A stretch of DNA of 62,000 nucleotides from positions 371,295 through 433,294 of the forward strand of contig MNCI01036589.1 in assembly GCA_015680685.1 (NCBI GenBank), written 5' to 3'. Both the position numbers and the translations under genes were made by a program. Below the pieces are notes generated by a model, which saw nothing but the letters and a program-made list of their open reading frames with translations, searched no databases and was not told the DNA's origin. This stretch comes from Gnetum montanum. Taxonomy: Eukaryota > Streptophyta > Gnetopsida > Gnetales > Gnetaceae. This document shows positions 33,814 through 45,968 of this stretch, piece after piece (positions within the stretch are counted from its first letter, which is position 1; each line of letters begins with the position of its first letter).

Positions 33814-36229
33814 ATGTCTTCTTCTTCTCATAAGCATGAATATGTAAAATGGTTGGTTCCACAAGAATGCAAAGTGATATATACTCATCCAAATGCGTAT
33901 GTACTGGACTTCACCTTCATCCTACATCAGGATGAACAAATGCAATGGCATGGTATAGAAGGAAACATTGTCTTTCCCCCCAATCAATCTATGCCTAGGA
34001 TGCTATTTCAAATCCTTAAAGAGTTGGGCATCTTAGATCTTCATGAGGAATATGTTGTGAATAGTTATGATACTCAGGACTACCATCCCACTGAAACACA
34101 ATGCAAGTGAGATTGACATTAGGAGAAGCACCATGCGGCTATGAAGGGAAAACATTTCACTAATCCCTTGTTTCTACTAGATCAAGATGACAATGAGGAC
34201 CCTCCCTTTGAAGGTTCTCAACATGAAGATTCTCCACCCCCTATTATTGGTAATGAAGGTGTGACCCTGAACCTATGGTTAACTATTCATAAACCATGTT
34301 TAGGAAAAAGTGATAGTTAAGGTAGGGACTCATGTAAACATCACAATAGCAAGGGATCTTAAGGATGGAGGTCATGATGAGTGAAAAAGTGGTGGTAGAC
34401 ACCATAGTGGCGGTGGTGGTCCACCTTCCTCTTCATCCTCTTCATTTGATTCTGAGCATTCCTCTTCATCTACTGGTTCTTATAGAAGCCATTGTCAAAA
34501 TAATTGTTATGAGGGTGATCAATGAAACAATAATAACCATCAAGAATGTAGAGGTGGCACGAACCATCATCAACATAATCATGATGAGGAACCTCTATTG
34601 GTGACTAGAAGTATGCTTAACATTGCAAAGGTAGTTAGAATTCCAATCAAACATATGACAAATAGTCAGATCAAGTGCTTAGACATGAATAATATCTCAA
34701 GATGTGAGGGAGGATACAACTCTGATCCATAAACACATCTATAAGCTTTCCATGATGGTTGTGCCTTACAAAATATAGAAAATGAATGGTAGAAACTTAT
34801 GCTCTTCCTTAAGACACTCATCAAAAAAGTTAAAAGCTAGTATCGATCCTTGGAGCTGAAATCTATCCATAGATCAAATACCATGTTGGAGCTTTTCAAC
34901 AACAAATATCAAACATACTCTAGAGTGTCTAATCTAAGGAGGTAGATCCAAGGATGGAAATAAGGAATGCATGAACCCTTGGATTCCGCTATGGGTAGAT
35001 ATTATTCACTCTTACACCAATGATCTAGCCATGGTTATTCTTAGAGGAAATAACTTCGCCACATCATAGATGGGCTCAGAGCAGAAACTAGAAGAACTCT
35101 TAGGGTGTGTGCCCAAGGGAGATTGTTTGAACTAAGAGCTCATTAGATCTAAAGGTTGATAGAACAAGTAGCAAAAGAAGAATGTGAGTTGTGAAAAAAG
35201 GGAAAGTACGAAAGAGTATAATAGGGATCCTTCTATCAGAAAATAGGAGGTCCGATTTTATGATGAGGAGGAGTCACCACTTGATGAAATGGTGAATAGA
35301 AAAACATTACCAATCCAAACATATATTTATGATATTTCAGCAAAGGTTGATAAATTATGGGACTCTTTAGATGAAAAATTCCAAAATGCTATGAAGATTG
35401 ATGAAATATCCAAAGATTAAAATAGTGATCGTAACTGCAAGAGGTGAAAATAAGCTAAACATTCCTACCAAAGAGGTAAGGGAAAAGTTGCTGCTGTAGA
35501 TGAAGTTGTGGAGATATACTCTGATGGTTGTGACATTTGTCAATACAAACATCCAAAGGGATGTTGCCCTATGGTGTCACACTTACAAGAGCCTAAGGTG
35601 TATGCATTAAATCCTCAACTAGCACATAGGCAAGCACCCAGACAATTGCCTTATCCTTAAGGAAATCTAAGATAGTTTCATCAAAAATAATAAGCTTACT
35701 ACCTAAGTGGAGCTCCACCATAACCATATGAACAATACCAGCAATGGAACAAACCACAATAATGGAAAATGCCATTGCCAAGGTAGCAATATCCTTAGAA
35801 GCAACAAGATTCATACAAGTACTATGTTTAGTAACCCATCTCTCCAAGAAGTTCTAAAAGTCATATCTTATTCTAGCATCATGATTACTCTTCAGAGTAT
35901 CATCAAACACATTCACCATCCACTCGGAGGGAGAACCCATATCCATACCACCCTCTACATTCATCTACATAGGTCCCTCTGCCCTCTACCTAGTTACCTC
36001 CTAGTTCATTCATGCATGGCGAAATCCCTTCATAATCATAATAACAAAATGCCACAAGGGCTATATGTTCACATCTAGCCTTCTAGCCATGTAGTTCAGA
36101 TAATTAATCTAGGAAATGACCTTCTTCTCGATCCAATAGTCCTCCTAAACCCTCACAACCTCATGTGGCTAGCTGCCCTACATCTCCAACACCCTCATCC
36201 TCTGCATCAAATACCTTTGAGTGCCCTTC
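33814..36229 (+). pseudogene. E6: gag, decayed
   Basis: ATG (33814) starts MSSSSHKHEYVKWLVPQE, then FTFILHQDEQMQWHGIEGNI, clearly orthologous to E5 gag. The first 99 codons are open. A Ser-rich low-complexity region lies at 34400-34490 and shows a frameshift. The gag core is at 34680-35170 (MLELFNNKYQTYSRVSNLRR; RYYSLLHQ). The CX2CX3HX4C knuckle (CDICQYKHPKGCC) at 35529-35564 is intact. A Gln/Pro/Tyr tail follows to about 36230, where protease begins without a clear boundary. Many stops are present. Confidence 0.8.
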
Positions 36230-39200
36230 AAACCAAACGTCACCTCGGATTTGCACTATGATGTTAACTCATGCTATTTCTGATTGAATCAAGGTTGGCC
36301 ATCTTCCCATGAAATAATCTAACCTAGAAAGTCCACTCATTTACCTTCAAATTGCTATAAATGAGCTATGCAAGGCTCTTCTTGATTCTGGTTTCAGTGT
36401 CAACCTCATCTCCCATGACATGTACAAAGCTTGGAACCTACCACCTCTCAAGAAGAGCAACATTCATTTGGAACTAGCATACTAGTCAATTACTATTCCT
36501 ATGGGGTTAGTAGAGGACATTATGACCACAGTTTGTGGATGATCCTATCCTACCAATTTTCTGGTGATCAAGGTTGAGAATTGCAAAGGTGACTTCCCCA
36601 TCATTATGGAAAGAGCATGGTTAAGCATGGTCAATGCACAAATGGGCATAAGGGACCTCTCCTTGAAAATCTCTAAGGAAAATGAATTTGAAAAGTTGGA
36701 GAGCAAGTGTATTCCATGCATTATGTACAGTGATAATGGGTGTAATTGTGTGCAAAATATTTGATCCATCAAAGGTACATACATTAAAGCATGCAACCAG
36801 TGTGCACAAGAAATAGATATTCAATGATGTCTATACGCAACAACCACAAAACAAGAGGCCACCTAGTGGCTTACAACTAACTTAGAAAGTAGCACATTAT
36901 GCATGGAACCAACTAAAAGCCTAACATGTGCTTATGTTGAAGGATGGATGAACTTGAACAAGTTCATCACCAACTCTCTAATGATGAAAATGATGATACC
37001 TATTGGGGAGAGTTGAAAATCCTTGATAATTTCAATCAGGAACCCTTAGAGTTGAAAACTCTACCAATTGGTATGGAGTATGAATTCTTAAACAATGGTA
37101 AGCCAATCATAATCAATGTCAAACTTACTCTTAAATAAAAAGAAAGGCTGTTAGAGGTTGTTAACTAATGGTCAACAACCTTTGCTTGGTCATATTCTGA
37201 GCTAATAGGAATTGATCCAAGGATATGCCAACATCATATTTACACTGACCCGACCATGAAGCTAAGAAGGCAACCGTAGAGATAGCTGAACCCCAAATTG
37301 AGGTAGATCATTAAGGAGGAAATATAGCAACTCCTCAAGGTGGGGTTTATCTATACCATCGTAGATAGTAAGTGGGTTAGCCCAATCATAATCGTACCAA
37401 GAAAAGGTGGCAAGTGGTAGGTCTACATCGAATTTAGGTTGTTGAACTTGGCAACATTTAAAGATCATTTTCCATTGTCATTTTTGGACCAAGTGTTGGA
37501 CACTATTTCTGGGTATTGCTATTATAGCTTCTTGGATGCTTATAGTGGCTATAACCAAATCCACATTATGCTAGAAGATCAAGACAAGACAACATTCACA
37601 AGTCCTTATGGAACTTTTGCATATCATAAGATGCCATTTGGTCTATGTAATGCCCTTGTAACATTTCAACTCTTGGCACTTAGCATCTTCCAATAGTAGA
37701 TTAGTAGTGGTGTGGAAGTCTTCATGGATGACTTCTCCACCTATGAAGCTACGTTTAAGCAAGCCTTGGATGGCCTTGAGAAATTATTAAAAATATGTGT
37801 GAAAACAAATCTTCATCTCAATTGGCAAAAAAGCCATCTCATGGTCCAAGAAAGAATTATACTAGGGCATAGAATCACTCAAAAAGAGATTGAGGTAGAC
37901 CCTGAAAAAATAAGGGTCATCCAAGGAATAACCTACTAACCAAAAATTGTTAAAGACGTTCTGTCATTCCTTGGACACACTAGCTACTACTCACAATTCA
38001 CAAAGAATTTCTCTAAGATCGCAAAACCATTGTTAGAGTTTACAAAGAAATATGCACCTTTCATCTAGACTAGGAAGTCTGAACAAGCATTCCAACAATT
38101 AAAGGAGAAACTTGTAGAAACACCAATTCTATGGTCCCCAAACTAATCCAGATCATTCCACATCATGACAGATGCATCTAACTATGACTTGGGAGCTATG
38201 CTCACACAGTTGGACAATAAGAAATGTCCATACTACATCAACTACACAAGCTAAAGCATTCTAGGAGCACAATTAAATTACATAACCATGGAGAAGGAAC
38301 TAACGACAATAGTGTATGCTCTTGAAATGTTTAGGTACTATGTGCTTGGCTACAAAGTATTTGTGCACATGGATCATAGTACAATCTGCTTTCTCATGAA
38401 CAAGCTAATGGTGAGCCCTCATATCATATGGTGGCTTGTGATCTTGCAAGAATTCGATCTCATAATGATAGGTTGAAAAGAGACTGAGAATGTGGTTGCT
38501 AACTACCTCTCTCACTTAAGATGGGATAATAAAGAGGAGGAGAGCTCGCTCTCTAATCAGTTTCCAAATGAACTCCTCTTTATAGGAGTAATAAATGACC
38601 AAACACCCATAGAAACAGCATGGTATAATGGCATCCTCACCTATCTTCTTACTCAGGAGATGCCACAAGATCTTGACTTCAAAAAGAAGCAATAATTTTT
38701 TCATCGGGCCAAATACTTCATGAAAATCAATAGACACCTTTACAATGTGTGTGGTAATGGCTTGATTCATTGGTGTGTCCTTAATGAAGATCAACTATGT
38801 GTTCTCTAGGATGCTCATGAAGGGCCTTGCGAAGGCCACTATGTAGGAAGACACACAATCATAAAAATCCTAATGGCAAGATATTATTGGCATACAATTT
38901 TCAAAGATGTCCACCAGTTTGTCTGATCTTGTAAATGTTATCATCGAGATGGTGGGATAATCACTTGAATGGAAGGTCCTCAATAGTGGAGTTAACCACT
39001 GGAGCCTTTTGACATATGGGGCATTGACTTCATGGGCCCCATCACACCCATGTCCAATGGAAAGACATATATCATCATAGCAGTCAACTACTACACAAAA
39101 TGGGCAGAAGCAGTGATTGTTACTAATTGTACATCATCCACTACTACTAGATTTATATAACAACATGTTGTAAACAAGTTTGGGATTCCACATGCACTAA

Positions 39201-39970
39201 TTTCTAATAATGGAACTCATTTCACAAGTGCCACTTTTAGAAAATTGATGCAATGCTTGAGAGTTGAACATAAATTAACAACACCCAACCATCTCCAAGC
39301 CAACAGTCAAGCAGAGGTAACTAACTGGGAGACCACAAAGATCTTAACAAGAACCATAAGCAAATATAAGAGAGATTGGATCACCAGACTCAAAAATGTC
39401 CTTTAGGCCTATTGCTCAACATGGAAACTTCCTATTGGCTACTCTTCCTATGAGTTAGTGTACGGGAAACTTCCAACGCTATCAATCTAGTCCAAGCTCC
39501 ATATACTCTCAACAGCTTGTGATCTAGATCTTGACCTAATTCTAGCACAAAAGGAAATATTGTTCAACTTGAATGTGCTAGATGAAAATTGATTGGTGGC
39601 CCTATCTTTAAATGAGGTGCACAAAGCATTCAACCAGCGATGTCATGATGTCAAAATATAGAAAGTAACATTTCAACTAGGTGATAAGGTTCTTTATTGG
39701 AACCCCACACATGTACTCTAGAAGAAAAAATTCCAAACATTGTGGGAGGAACTTTATATAATTGATCAAACCTTTGCATCTAGGGTCATGTTAATCTACA
39801 AACCTAAAAGCCCAAATAAAAAGCAGCTAGTCAACATCCAACAAGTAAAACCTTTCCTAGAACGAAGACAAGCTAGTGCAACTACCACCTCAACAAATGG
39901 ACAACCACATTCCATTTTTTGAATCTCCTCCTTCCAACTTAGTTGTGGGGGAGATGCCCATTCATTCTAA
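36230..39970 (+). pseudogene. E6: pol (PR-RT-RH-IN), decayed
   Basis: Protease at 36240-36770 keeps its DSG (LLDSGFSVNLISHDMY). A linker (MDELEQVHHQLSNDENDDTY) starts in a different frame at 36944. Reverse transcriptase spans about 37320-38050: FKDHFPLSFLDQVLDTISGY, SFLDAYSGYNQIHIMLEDQD, then VFMDDFSTYEATFKQALDGL with FMDD for the usual YxDD. RNase H is at 38060-38520 (TDASNYDLGAML; HMDHSTICFLMNK). Integrase is at 38760-39390: [17 protein letters not shown] has the first Asp, the second Asp is Asn (SNNGTHF), and QAEVTN has the Glu. The tail VNIQQVKPFLERRQ runs to TAA at 39968-39970, next to the GTGGGGGAGAT tract. From 36944 to 39740 the frame is held, with stops. Confidence 0.9.
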
Positions 39971-40614
39971 TGATCCATATGGCTTCCTAGTTTTTCTACT
40001 TTTTTTTTATTTTCCACATTTTTTTGATTTTACAAGTTATTTATTTTACATATTTTTGATTTTCAATTTTTTCCCAATTTTTCATCATCGTTAATACCTT
40101 TGAACTTTTCTTGATTATTTTACACTTTCTTATAGATTTTACTTTATTTTTTTTGTTTTGTTTAAGTGTGACTTTTTGTTGTTTTGCTAATAAAAGTGCT
40201 TTATTGCTACAGGACACAATGCCACTATTGTTATTTACTAATAATGGTTTGTGCTTAATGTTGTGATTGTTGATGTCTAGTTTCTTTTTTTGACTTTTGA
40301 TTTTTAATGACTATGACATGATTTATTCTTCATGGAATAGGCAATCAGTCCATAGCACTTGCCCACCTAAGAAACTCTATGGTTTTCCTTGTTCTAGGAG
40401 CTTGAGGCCCCTTCCATTAACGAAACTTTTAATCAATTGGTGACCTTGGTAGTTCCAAAATTATAAAAGATTCAAAGGTTTGTGGAGGGTGTGACTTTAA
40501 GGAGACTCAATACTTCTTGTACTCTTCTACTTACTTGAGTGCTTGGGTGTTTTTCATGAACTTCTTATCATTCCATTCCAACCATTAATAGGAACACAAA
40601 TAAAGTCTTTGCAT

Positions 40615-40763
40615 GGTGTGGTTTCCATTTCAAAAAAAAAAAAAAAAAGAGAAAAAAAATTGATGGGAATTCAAAGCACATCCCTTAGACATAATAAAAA
40701 AATAAGCCTTTGCATGGTGTGGTTTCCATTTTAAAAAAACATGATGGAAATTCAAAGCACACC
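40615..40763 (+). other. E6: tandem pair of spacer hairpins
   Basis: First copy: TTTCCAT (40622-40628) / ATGGGAA (40663-40669) with a long A-rich loop. Second: TTTCCAT (40723-40729) / ATGGAAA (40744-40750), with outer GGTGTG / CACACC (to 40763). Each is followed by TTCAAAGCAC and CCCTTAGACA. Confidence 0.55.
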
Positions 40764-41274
40764 CCTTAGACAAATAAATAGGCTACAAGCACTAGTTATG
40801 GAACTAAAACAACATTCACCCATGCTTGAAGGTCCCCTCTAACTAAGGCCCTCTCTCTCTCTCACTTCTTACTTCCATTTTCTTCTCTTTTTGGAATGGT
40901 TGTTGTTTTATGGGAGTGCTCTTGTGTCTTGAGTGGATCGATAGGTCTTAGAGTGGCAATGTGAAGTCACTGAAAGAGGCTTGTTTTGGTTTGGACTAAG
41001 GATGGATCTTCTTAGGTCATTTTAAACACATATTCCACAAGGGACTTCTTACAACCTTAATTCGGGATTCCATTTTACTTTCTTAGTCATCCATCTATTC
41101 TGCCATAACTCACCTCACTATCAATTTTTATGTTACACTCGATGTCTTAGTTTGACATGTTGGAATTCTTGGATAGATTCTTTTTGGTTGGTCCTTAACT
41201 TTTCATAACCATTAATCAACTATGGGGCCCATAGACTTCTTAGTAGGGGTTATGCAAGGGCAACAAGGGCAAAT

Positions 41275-41305
41275 GCCTGCCATGGGGAGGATCCACTTGC
41301 ATATC
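41275..41305 (+). other. E6: conserved GGGGAGGATCCACTTGC block
   Basis: GCCTGCCATGGGGAGGATCC then ACTTGCATATC, about 300 bp upstream of the internal promoter. Confidence 0.55.
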
Positions 41306-41584
41306 TCTTAGTCTATTTAGTTAAGTTCCTTACCTTAAGCATTGTTACAATCCTATCTTTTGCATATTCCATTGTGCACACCAGTCTATGCTCCTTGGAC
41401 TCTCATTTTCCATCCCATTTTTACCATTTTTCCTAATTTTCTTAATTTTTGGGACTTCAACACCCTCTTCTCACATTTTCATCATGTTTATGGCTGTTTG
41501 GGCTTCCATTTGACCCTAATTTTGTTTAAAATCTCTTTGTAATTTTCTTTGTTTAAAAAAAAAACTGTCAACAGTGGTCAATAG

Positions 41585-41677
41585 CTATGTCAACAAGGCC
41601 CCGTTGACAAAACAGACTACATCAACTGGGCCCCATAAATCAGGCCCCATTAACATAGTACAAAAATACTATAAATA
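41585..41677 (+). promoter_or_regulatory. E6: internal promoter-like cassette upstream of ORF3
   Basis: GTCAACAAGGCCCCGTTGAC, then ACATCAACTGGGCCCC, then TCAGGCCCCATTAACA, at 20-30 bp spacing, followed by TACTATAAATAC (41669-41677). The motifs are those of this element's LTR U3 and not those of E2/E7. The ORF3 ATG is about 440 bp downstream. Confidence 0.6.
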
Positions 41678-41902
41678 CTACCAAACACTTAAGAATTTTT
41701 CACATTTGGTCCATAATGCTTAAGGAGTTTTTGTAATTTTTAAAGCCCAAAACCTTCCCGAGCTTATAACTCTTACACTGGTTATCCAAATCCCCTCGTT
41801 CTTCAATCTTGCAATTACCAAAGGTAAGCTCTTAGTCATGGGGGTAGTAAACCCCAAGGTTTTGATGATAATTTTTCCAAAAAATTTTCTAACTCCCCTA
41901 AC

Positions 41903-41951
41903 GGGTTAAGTGATAAATGCTATTAAATCATTAATTTTTGAGAATTTAACC
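41903..41951 (+). other. E6: GGGTTAA hairpin in ORF3 leader
   Basis: GGGTTAA (41903-41909) / TTAACCC (41945-41951), matching the longer stem in E3. Confidence 0.35.
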
Positions 41952-42114
41952 CTTCCAACAACTTCAGTAAACCAAAGATTAAATTAATAATTAACTACTT
42001 AATCTATCTGGCCATAACCACACCTTAGCCAAATGTAACCCCTCATGAGACAAGGTATTCGAGTCATTCTAAGTTACATAATAATTACTAATCCATTGTT
42101 ATGTGTGATTACAA

Positions 42115-44979
42115 ATGGCACCAAAACTGAAGAGATCATAGGAGGAGGGACCATCACAACCATAGGAGAAGTAACCTAGAGGAGGAAGAGGCCAACAAGA
42201 ACATGGCCAAGAATAGGCTAAGGCAACCCATGCAATAGGACCTCTTAGAGATGAGGCTGAGGTGGAATTTGTCTGATAGATTCCCGAAGAGGTAGCCACA
42301 TCTGAACATTCACAATGAGGTGAAGTGCTAGGCCCTATACCTAGATTAGAAGTCACACTAACATAGGCCTATCTCGACATAATTGAAAGTTGTGAGGTCC
42401 AACACTTAGTTCTCCAAGAACTGAATTTTAGACCATTCCTTGAACAAGCTCCAAAAGCTATCAAAACTCTAGTACAAGCCTCTCCCATGTGGCCAATTAT
42501 CACTTCTAGTGGAGAGTTATACATGGGAGAAACATATCTCTTCTGGAATAACATGAAAGTAGGATCCGTTATGAAAATCAAGGACATCCAAGTGTCTTAC
42601 TCAGTGAAGGCCATTGCATAGGTCCTTGGGCTACCAAACACAAGAACATAGTTGACAGAGTTTTCAACACAAGGTAACCCTGGAGCAAAGAAGGAGTGGA
42701 CGTAGTGGTGTTATGAGATTGACCGTAAGGAGTTTGGCATACTTACACTAGCAAAGCGAGTCTATTTTAAGATAGCAGCCTACTATCTCAATCTAATGGT
42801 GAGGCTCGGTAAGGTGACAACCTTCTCCACCCAATCATGCACTACTTTAAGTGGTAAGTTTCCAGCAAATGTTACACAACTAAATTACCTAGAGATAGAA
42901 AAGCACTTCAAGGAGAATGAACATGGAAGAAAGACCTTGCCCTTCCCCTGCTTGATTAGAAAACTATGCAAAATGGCAAGGACAATCTGCTGAACAAATG
43001 ATATACTCAGGCATGCTCCTAGTGCTTCGTGGACTAAGATGATGAAGGATAAGACACCTACCATAATCATAGAAGAGAAGTAGCAATGTCCACCTCCACC
43101 AACTACTCATGAGCAAACACTAGAGGCTCGCACTGCAGTTGAATGCATGCAAAAAATCCAAGAGTGGCTCTTATAGCAACAAGAGTAGCAAGTAGGAACT
43201 AGTGGTGGAGATCTATCTGTGTATAGACTAGCCATGAGTCACCTCAAAGAAGTGGCTCGTACAATGAGCTAGATGGAGGGAGGTGGATCAATGCTATTTG
43301 CCCAACAAACACGGTTGCCTACAAAGTTGAATCCAAGTGCATGACAGGTGACAGTGTCTCTCTCTCAGCACCATTTATTCCCAAAAATATCTGGGAATGT
43401 TGCTTCCTTTTCAATGTGCTTGGAGAAGGGTGAGGAGTCAACCATATTGGTGATGCAGCACCAAGGGTAAGAGATAGCTACAGAGATTATTGTTGATTGA
43501 GTTACTAAGGCATTAAATGCACCTATGGTGCCTAAACCAGATGTTTTTACACTAAGAGATGTGAAGGCATTTCCAGGGACAATCAACAGGAGACTGAGCA
43601 TAGCCCAGCATGAAGAACTGCTAGACTGACTGGTGGGAACAAGCCAACTAATTCTAGATATCTTTGATTTTCTGGATACCATCACTATAATCCAATTAGA
43701 GCTGCTGGAAACAAAGGGCAAGTGCCTCATCTTGGAAGGACAACTTGAAATAGCTCAAGCACATAATCAATGCTTGGCTGCGGAAGTTGCTGAATTGCAT
43801 GCCCAAATTGATGACCCTACTCTTATCAACCTTGCATTGATATAAGATAAAGCTTTTTAACAACTTCAAGAACAACTTAAGTGGGTTAAGGGAGAAATGG
43901 TAACAGCAGTCTTTAATTAGTTAATAGCAGAAGCTAAAACCCATGTAGTATGGAAGGACTTGATGCAAACTCATGAAGAAAATGAGACCTTGACCATAGA
44001 AAACCATCACTTGCAAAACATTGATGCACAAAAATAACAGTTATAAGAATTTATCCATCAATAGTAGGAGCAGCTCACTAGGGCAAATGCCAAACTGAAG
44101 AGATTAGCAATGGTAAATCATAACATCTCCATGGAGGAGGTCCATGCCTTACCCCAGAAGTCAGCTATTGAGATTGCTGCTTGGAAGAACGAGGCTCTAA
44201 AATTCAAGAAAGTTAAAAATCATTACAGAGACCAGGTTGGCCTATAAAAGGAGGTGAATAAAAAGCATATTCAATTAATAAAGGCAAAAGTTAATGAGGC
44301 CCTCCAAAACCTCTAACATGGCAAAGAATTGTGGCAACCCATCATCGATGGAGTTGATATCTACAACAGGGAAGAAATTCACATGAAGGAGTTGCAGATT
44401 GAAGATATGATGGAGTACATGGAGCTGTCCAATCTTTGTTATGCAAACCTGGTAATGTTGACTGTCGGATGACAGTGGTCTGAAGTTGAGAATCAAGTGG
44501 CCAACTTGGACTTGTTGTACAAGTCTGATTTCAAGAGTCATAAAGACACCAAGTAAAATCTTGTAGTGGAAAGTGCTGAACTCGAGATTCTCAAGGTGAA
44601 ATTCATCGACTAGAGATCAGTCACAAAGAACTTGGGCAAAAGAATGAATAACTACCAGGTGTTGTAGGACATACTTCGAGCTTTCAACATTGAGCACAAG
44701 CAATTCGCAACCTGGTTTGTTAACATGAAGGAGCTCTTTCCCATTTTTCCTTGTCCTTGGGATGTTCCAACCCTAGTCCACATCAATGAAGCTACGTGAA
44801 CTGTGAACAATCTGAGGAGTAAAGAAGAGAAAATGAAGGCGTTATTGGATGCTCTTTGCCTTTTGCCTAAAGAATCAATAGCAATAGGACAACCATAGCC
44901 GCTTTTGCCACCACACATGCCTAAAGCTAGTGAAGGTCTCTCAAAACCTCAAGAGCCACCACCACCTAGGACTATTTGA
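42115..44979 (+). pseudogene. E6: ORF3, 954 codons in one frame with many stops
   Basis: ATG (42115-42117; MAPKLKRS) and TGA (44977-44979) are in the same frame, and internal open blocks at 42796 and 43633 share it, so there is no net frameshift despite more than 30 stops. N-half: LNFRPFLEQAPKAIKTL, YMGETYLFWNNMKVGSVMKI, then RVYFKIAAYYLNLM and LPFPCLIRKLCKMA. Middle: ITIIQLELLETKGKCLILEG and similar heptad-rich coiled coil, then EEVHALPQKSAIEIAAWKNE. C-terminal block: IFPCPWDVPTLVHINEA, KEEKMKALLDAL, then a Pro-rich end. No signal peptide or membrane segment is apparent. It is homologous along its length to the E2 ORF3. The function is unknown; position after pol parallels the env-like ORF of Athila elements, but the predicted features differ. 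Confidence 0.8.
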
Positions 44980-45215
44980 CCTTCTCCATCAACTTCACAC
45001 CATCAAAGAACATGTTGTTTAGTTTTGAAAAATCATGTTATGGTGTTTAAGTTTGTGTCATGAACACCAAAATTTTTGTAATGTGTTGATCTATACACTG
45101 GGCACTTAGTTTTTATGTTCATTTTTTCTTGTTTTATTTTGTTATGTCAAAGTCAGTCAATAATTCCACACCTTCCCAATTTTGTAAAGAACTCAAGGAC
45201 GCGTTTTCATTCAGT

Positions 45216-45225
45216 CATGGGGATA
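45216..45225 (+). other. E6: polypurine tract
   Basis: CATGGGGATA directly before the 3' LTR TGATGAG, in the context GTTTTCATTCAGT. Confidence 0.75.
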
Positions 45226-45244
45226 TGATGAGTTTTGGTTTATT

Positions 45245-45386
45245 GGGTTGACTAGACCTTGTTAACGAGGCCCTATCGATGTAGTCAATTGCATCGATGC
45301 GACCTCATTAACTAGGCACCATCGACATAGTCAATTACGTCAACGTGGCACCATCAACATAGGGGTTTGTCTCGGTCTATAAATAT
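45245..45386 (+). promoter_or_regulatory. E6 3' LTR: U3 array (CATCGAC/GGCCCC class) plus TATA
   Basis: GTTGACTAGACC, GTTAACGAGGCCC, GCATCGATGCGACC and CATCGACATAG-type units, then GGTCTATAAATATG. Confidence 0.65.
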
Positions 45387-45512
45387 GAGCCACCAACAAC
45401 ATTTATAACATCAATCAATTCTCATTTTAGTAGCAGAGCTCTTGCAATTTGTCTATTTGAAAATTAGAATATTTTCCCCAAGTGCCTGCAGCAGGAGTCA
45501 GTGAGTGTACAG

Positions 45513-45568
45513 ATCTTTATTTGAGCATTGTTGTACCTAAGCACAATAGTGTGTGTAGCAATAAAAAT
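45513..45568 (+). promoter_or_regulatory. E6 3' LTR: R-region hairpin with AATAAA
   Basis: ATCTTTATT / AATAAAAAT outer arms and CATTGTTGT / ACAATAGTG inner arms; two inner pairs become G.U wobbles instead of breaking. Confidence 0.5.
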
Positions 45569-45968
45569 GAGCTTTCTAATAGACCTTGCAGTATTATGGA
45601 TAGATTAAATATTTCATTTATGCATTTAATGTTTTCAATTACTTATTCAATATTTTCCAATAATTAAGCTAATTAAGATAATTGGGCAAGATAAGTTAGA
45701 TAGATTAAGATAAGCTAGATAGATTAAATACAGAAGTACGATCGCTTCAAGCATAAAATGTATTCACTTAGTAATCCAGTAGCGTTATTACTTGGTATGC
45801 ACATGGTATGATTAAGTGTAATTAGGAAGACTATGACCTTAGAGCAAGGTTCACTGCCTGAATACCTGAATACACTGAAAACTATAAAGCCCATGGAATT
45901 TGACCGGATTGCACATGAACACTTTGTGATTCGTATGGTTGGGTGTAGGGGTACCTTGCCGTTTGATA

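Larger units (their letters stand above)
39971..42114 (+). other. E6: spacer between pol and ORF3
   Basis: 2.1 kb non-coding, T-rich at first. Contains the hairpin pair (40615-40763), an A-run at 40632-40648, the GGGGAGGA block (41275), the internal promoter (41585), a polypurine-like CTTAGTCATGGGGGTAGT (41831-41848) and the GGGTTAA hairpin (41903). Confidence 0.65.
32729..45968 (+). mobile_element. E6: complete-architecture Athila/Tat-like element with pol and ORF3
   Basis: 13.2 kb: 5' LTR, tRNA-Asp site, gag (33814 to about 36229), pol (36230-39970), spacer (39971-42114), ORF3 (42115-44979), polypurine tract, 3' LTR (45226-45968). It is the only copy in the window with every module and serves as the reference for the pol-bearing plan. 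All ORFs are disabled by stops. No 5-bp target duplication is found: flanks read ATCAC on the left and AAGCT on the right, and both LTR termini are mutated (TA.. at the start, ..TA at the end). Confidence 0.9.
45226..45968 (+). repeat. E6: 3' LTR (internal deletion)
   Basis: 743 bp against 931 in the 5' copy. The gap lies in U5 near 45800, removing the second and third GGTAATCC-type motifs and the GTGTATGGAAAGTGGGA stretch. The U3 array (45245-45360), TATA (45376-45386) and AATAAA hairpin (45513-45568) remain. The terminus reads GTTTGATA where the family has ACTCATCA. Confidence 0.8.

Noticed and set aside
40632-40648. Poly(A) run as a LINE or processed-pseudogene tail
   Set aside because: It lies in the loop of a spacer hairpin conserved in E3 and E5, inside E6.
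42115-44979. Calling ORF3 an envelope gene
   Set aside because: Position fits, but no signal peptide, glycoprotein-like Cys pattern or membrane helix is visible.
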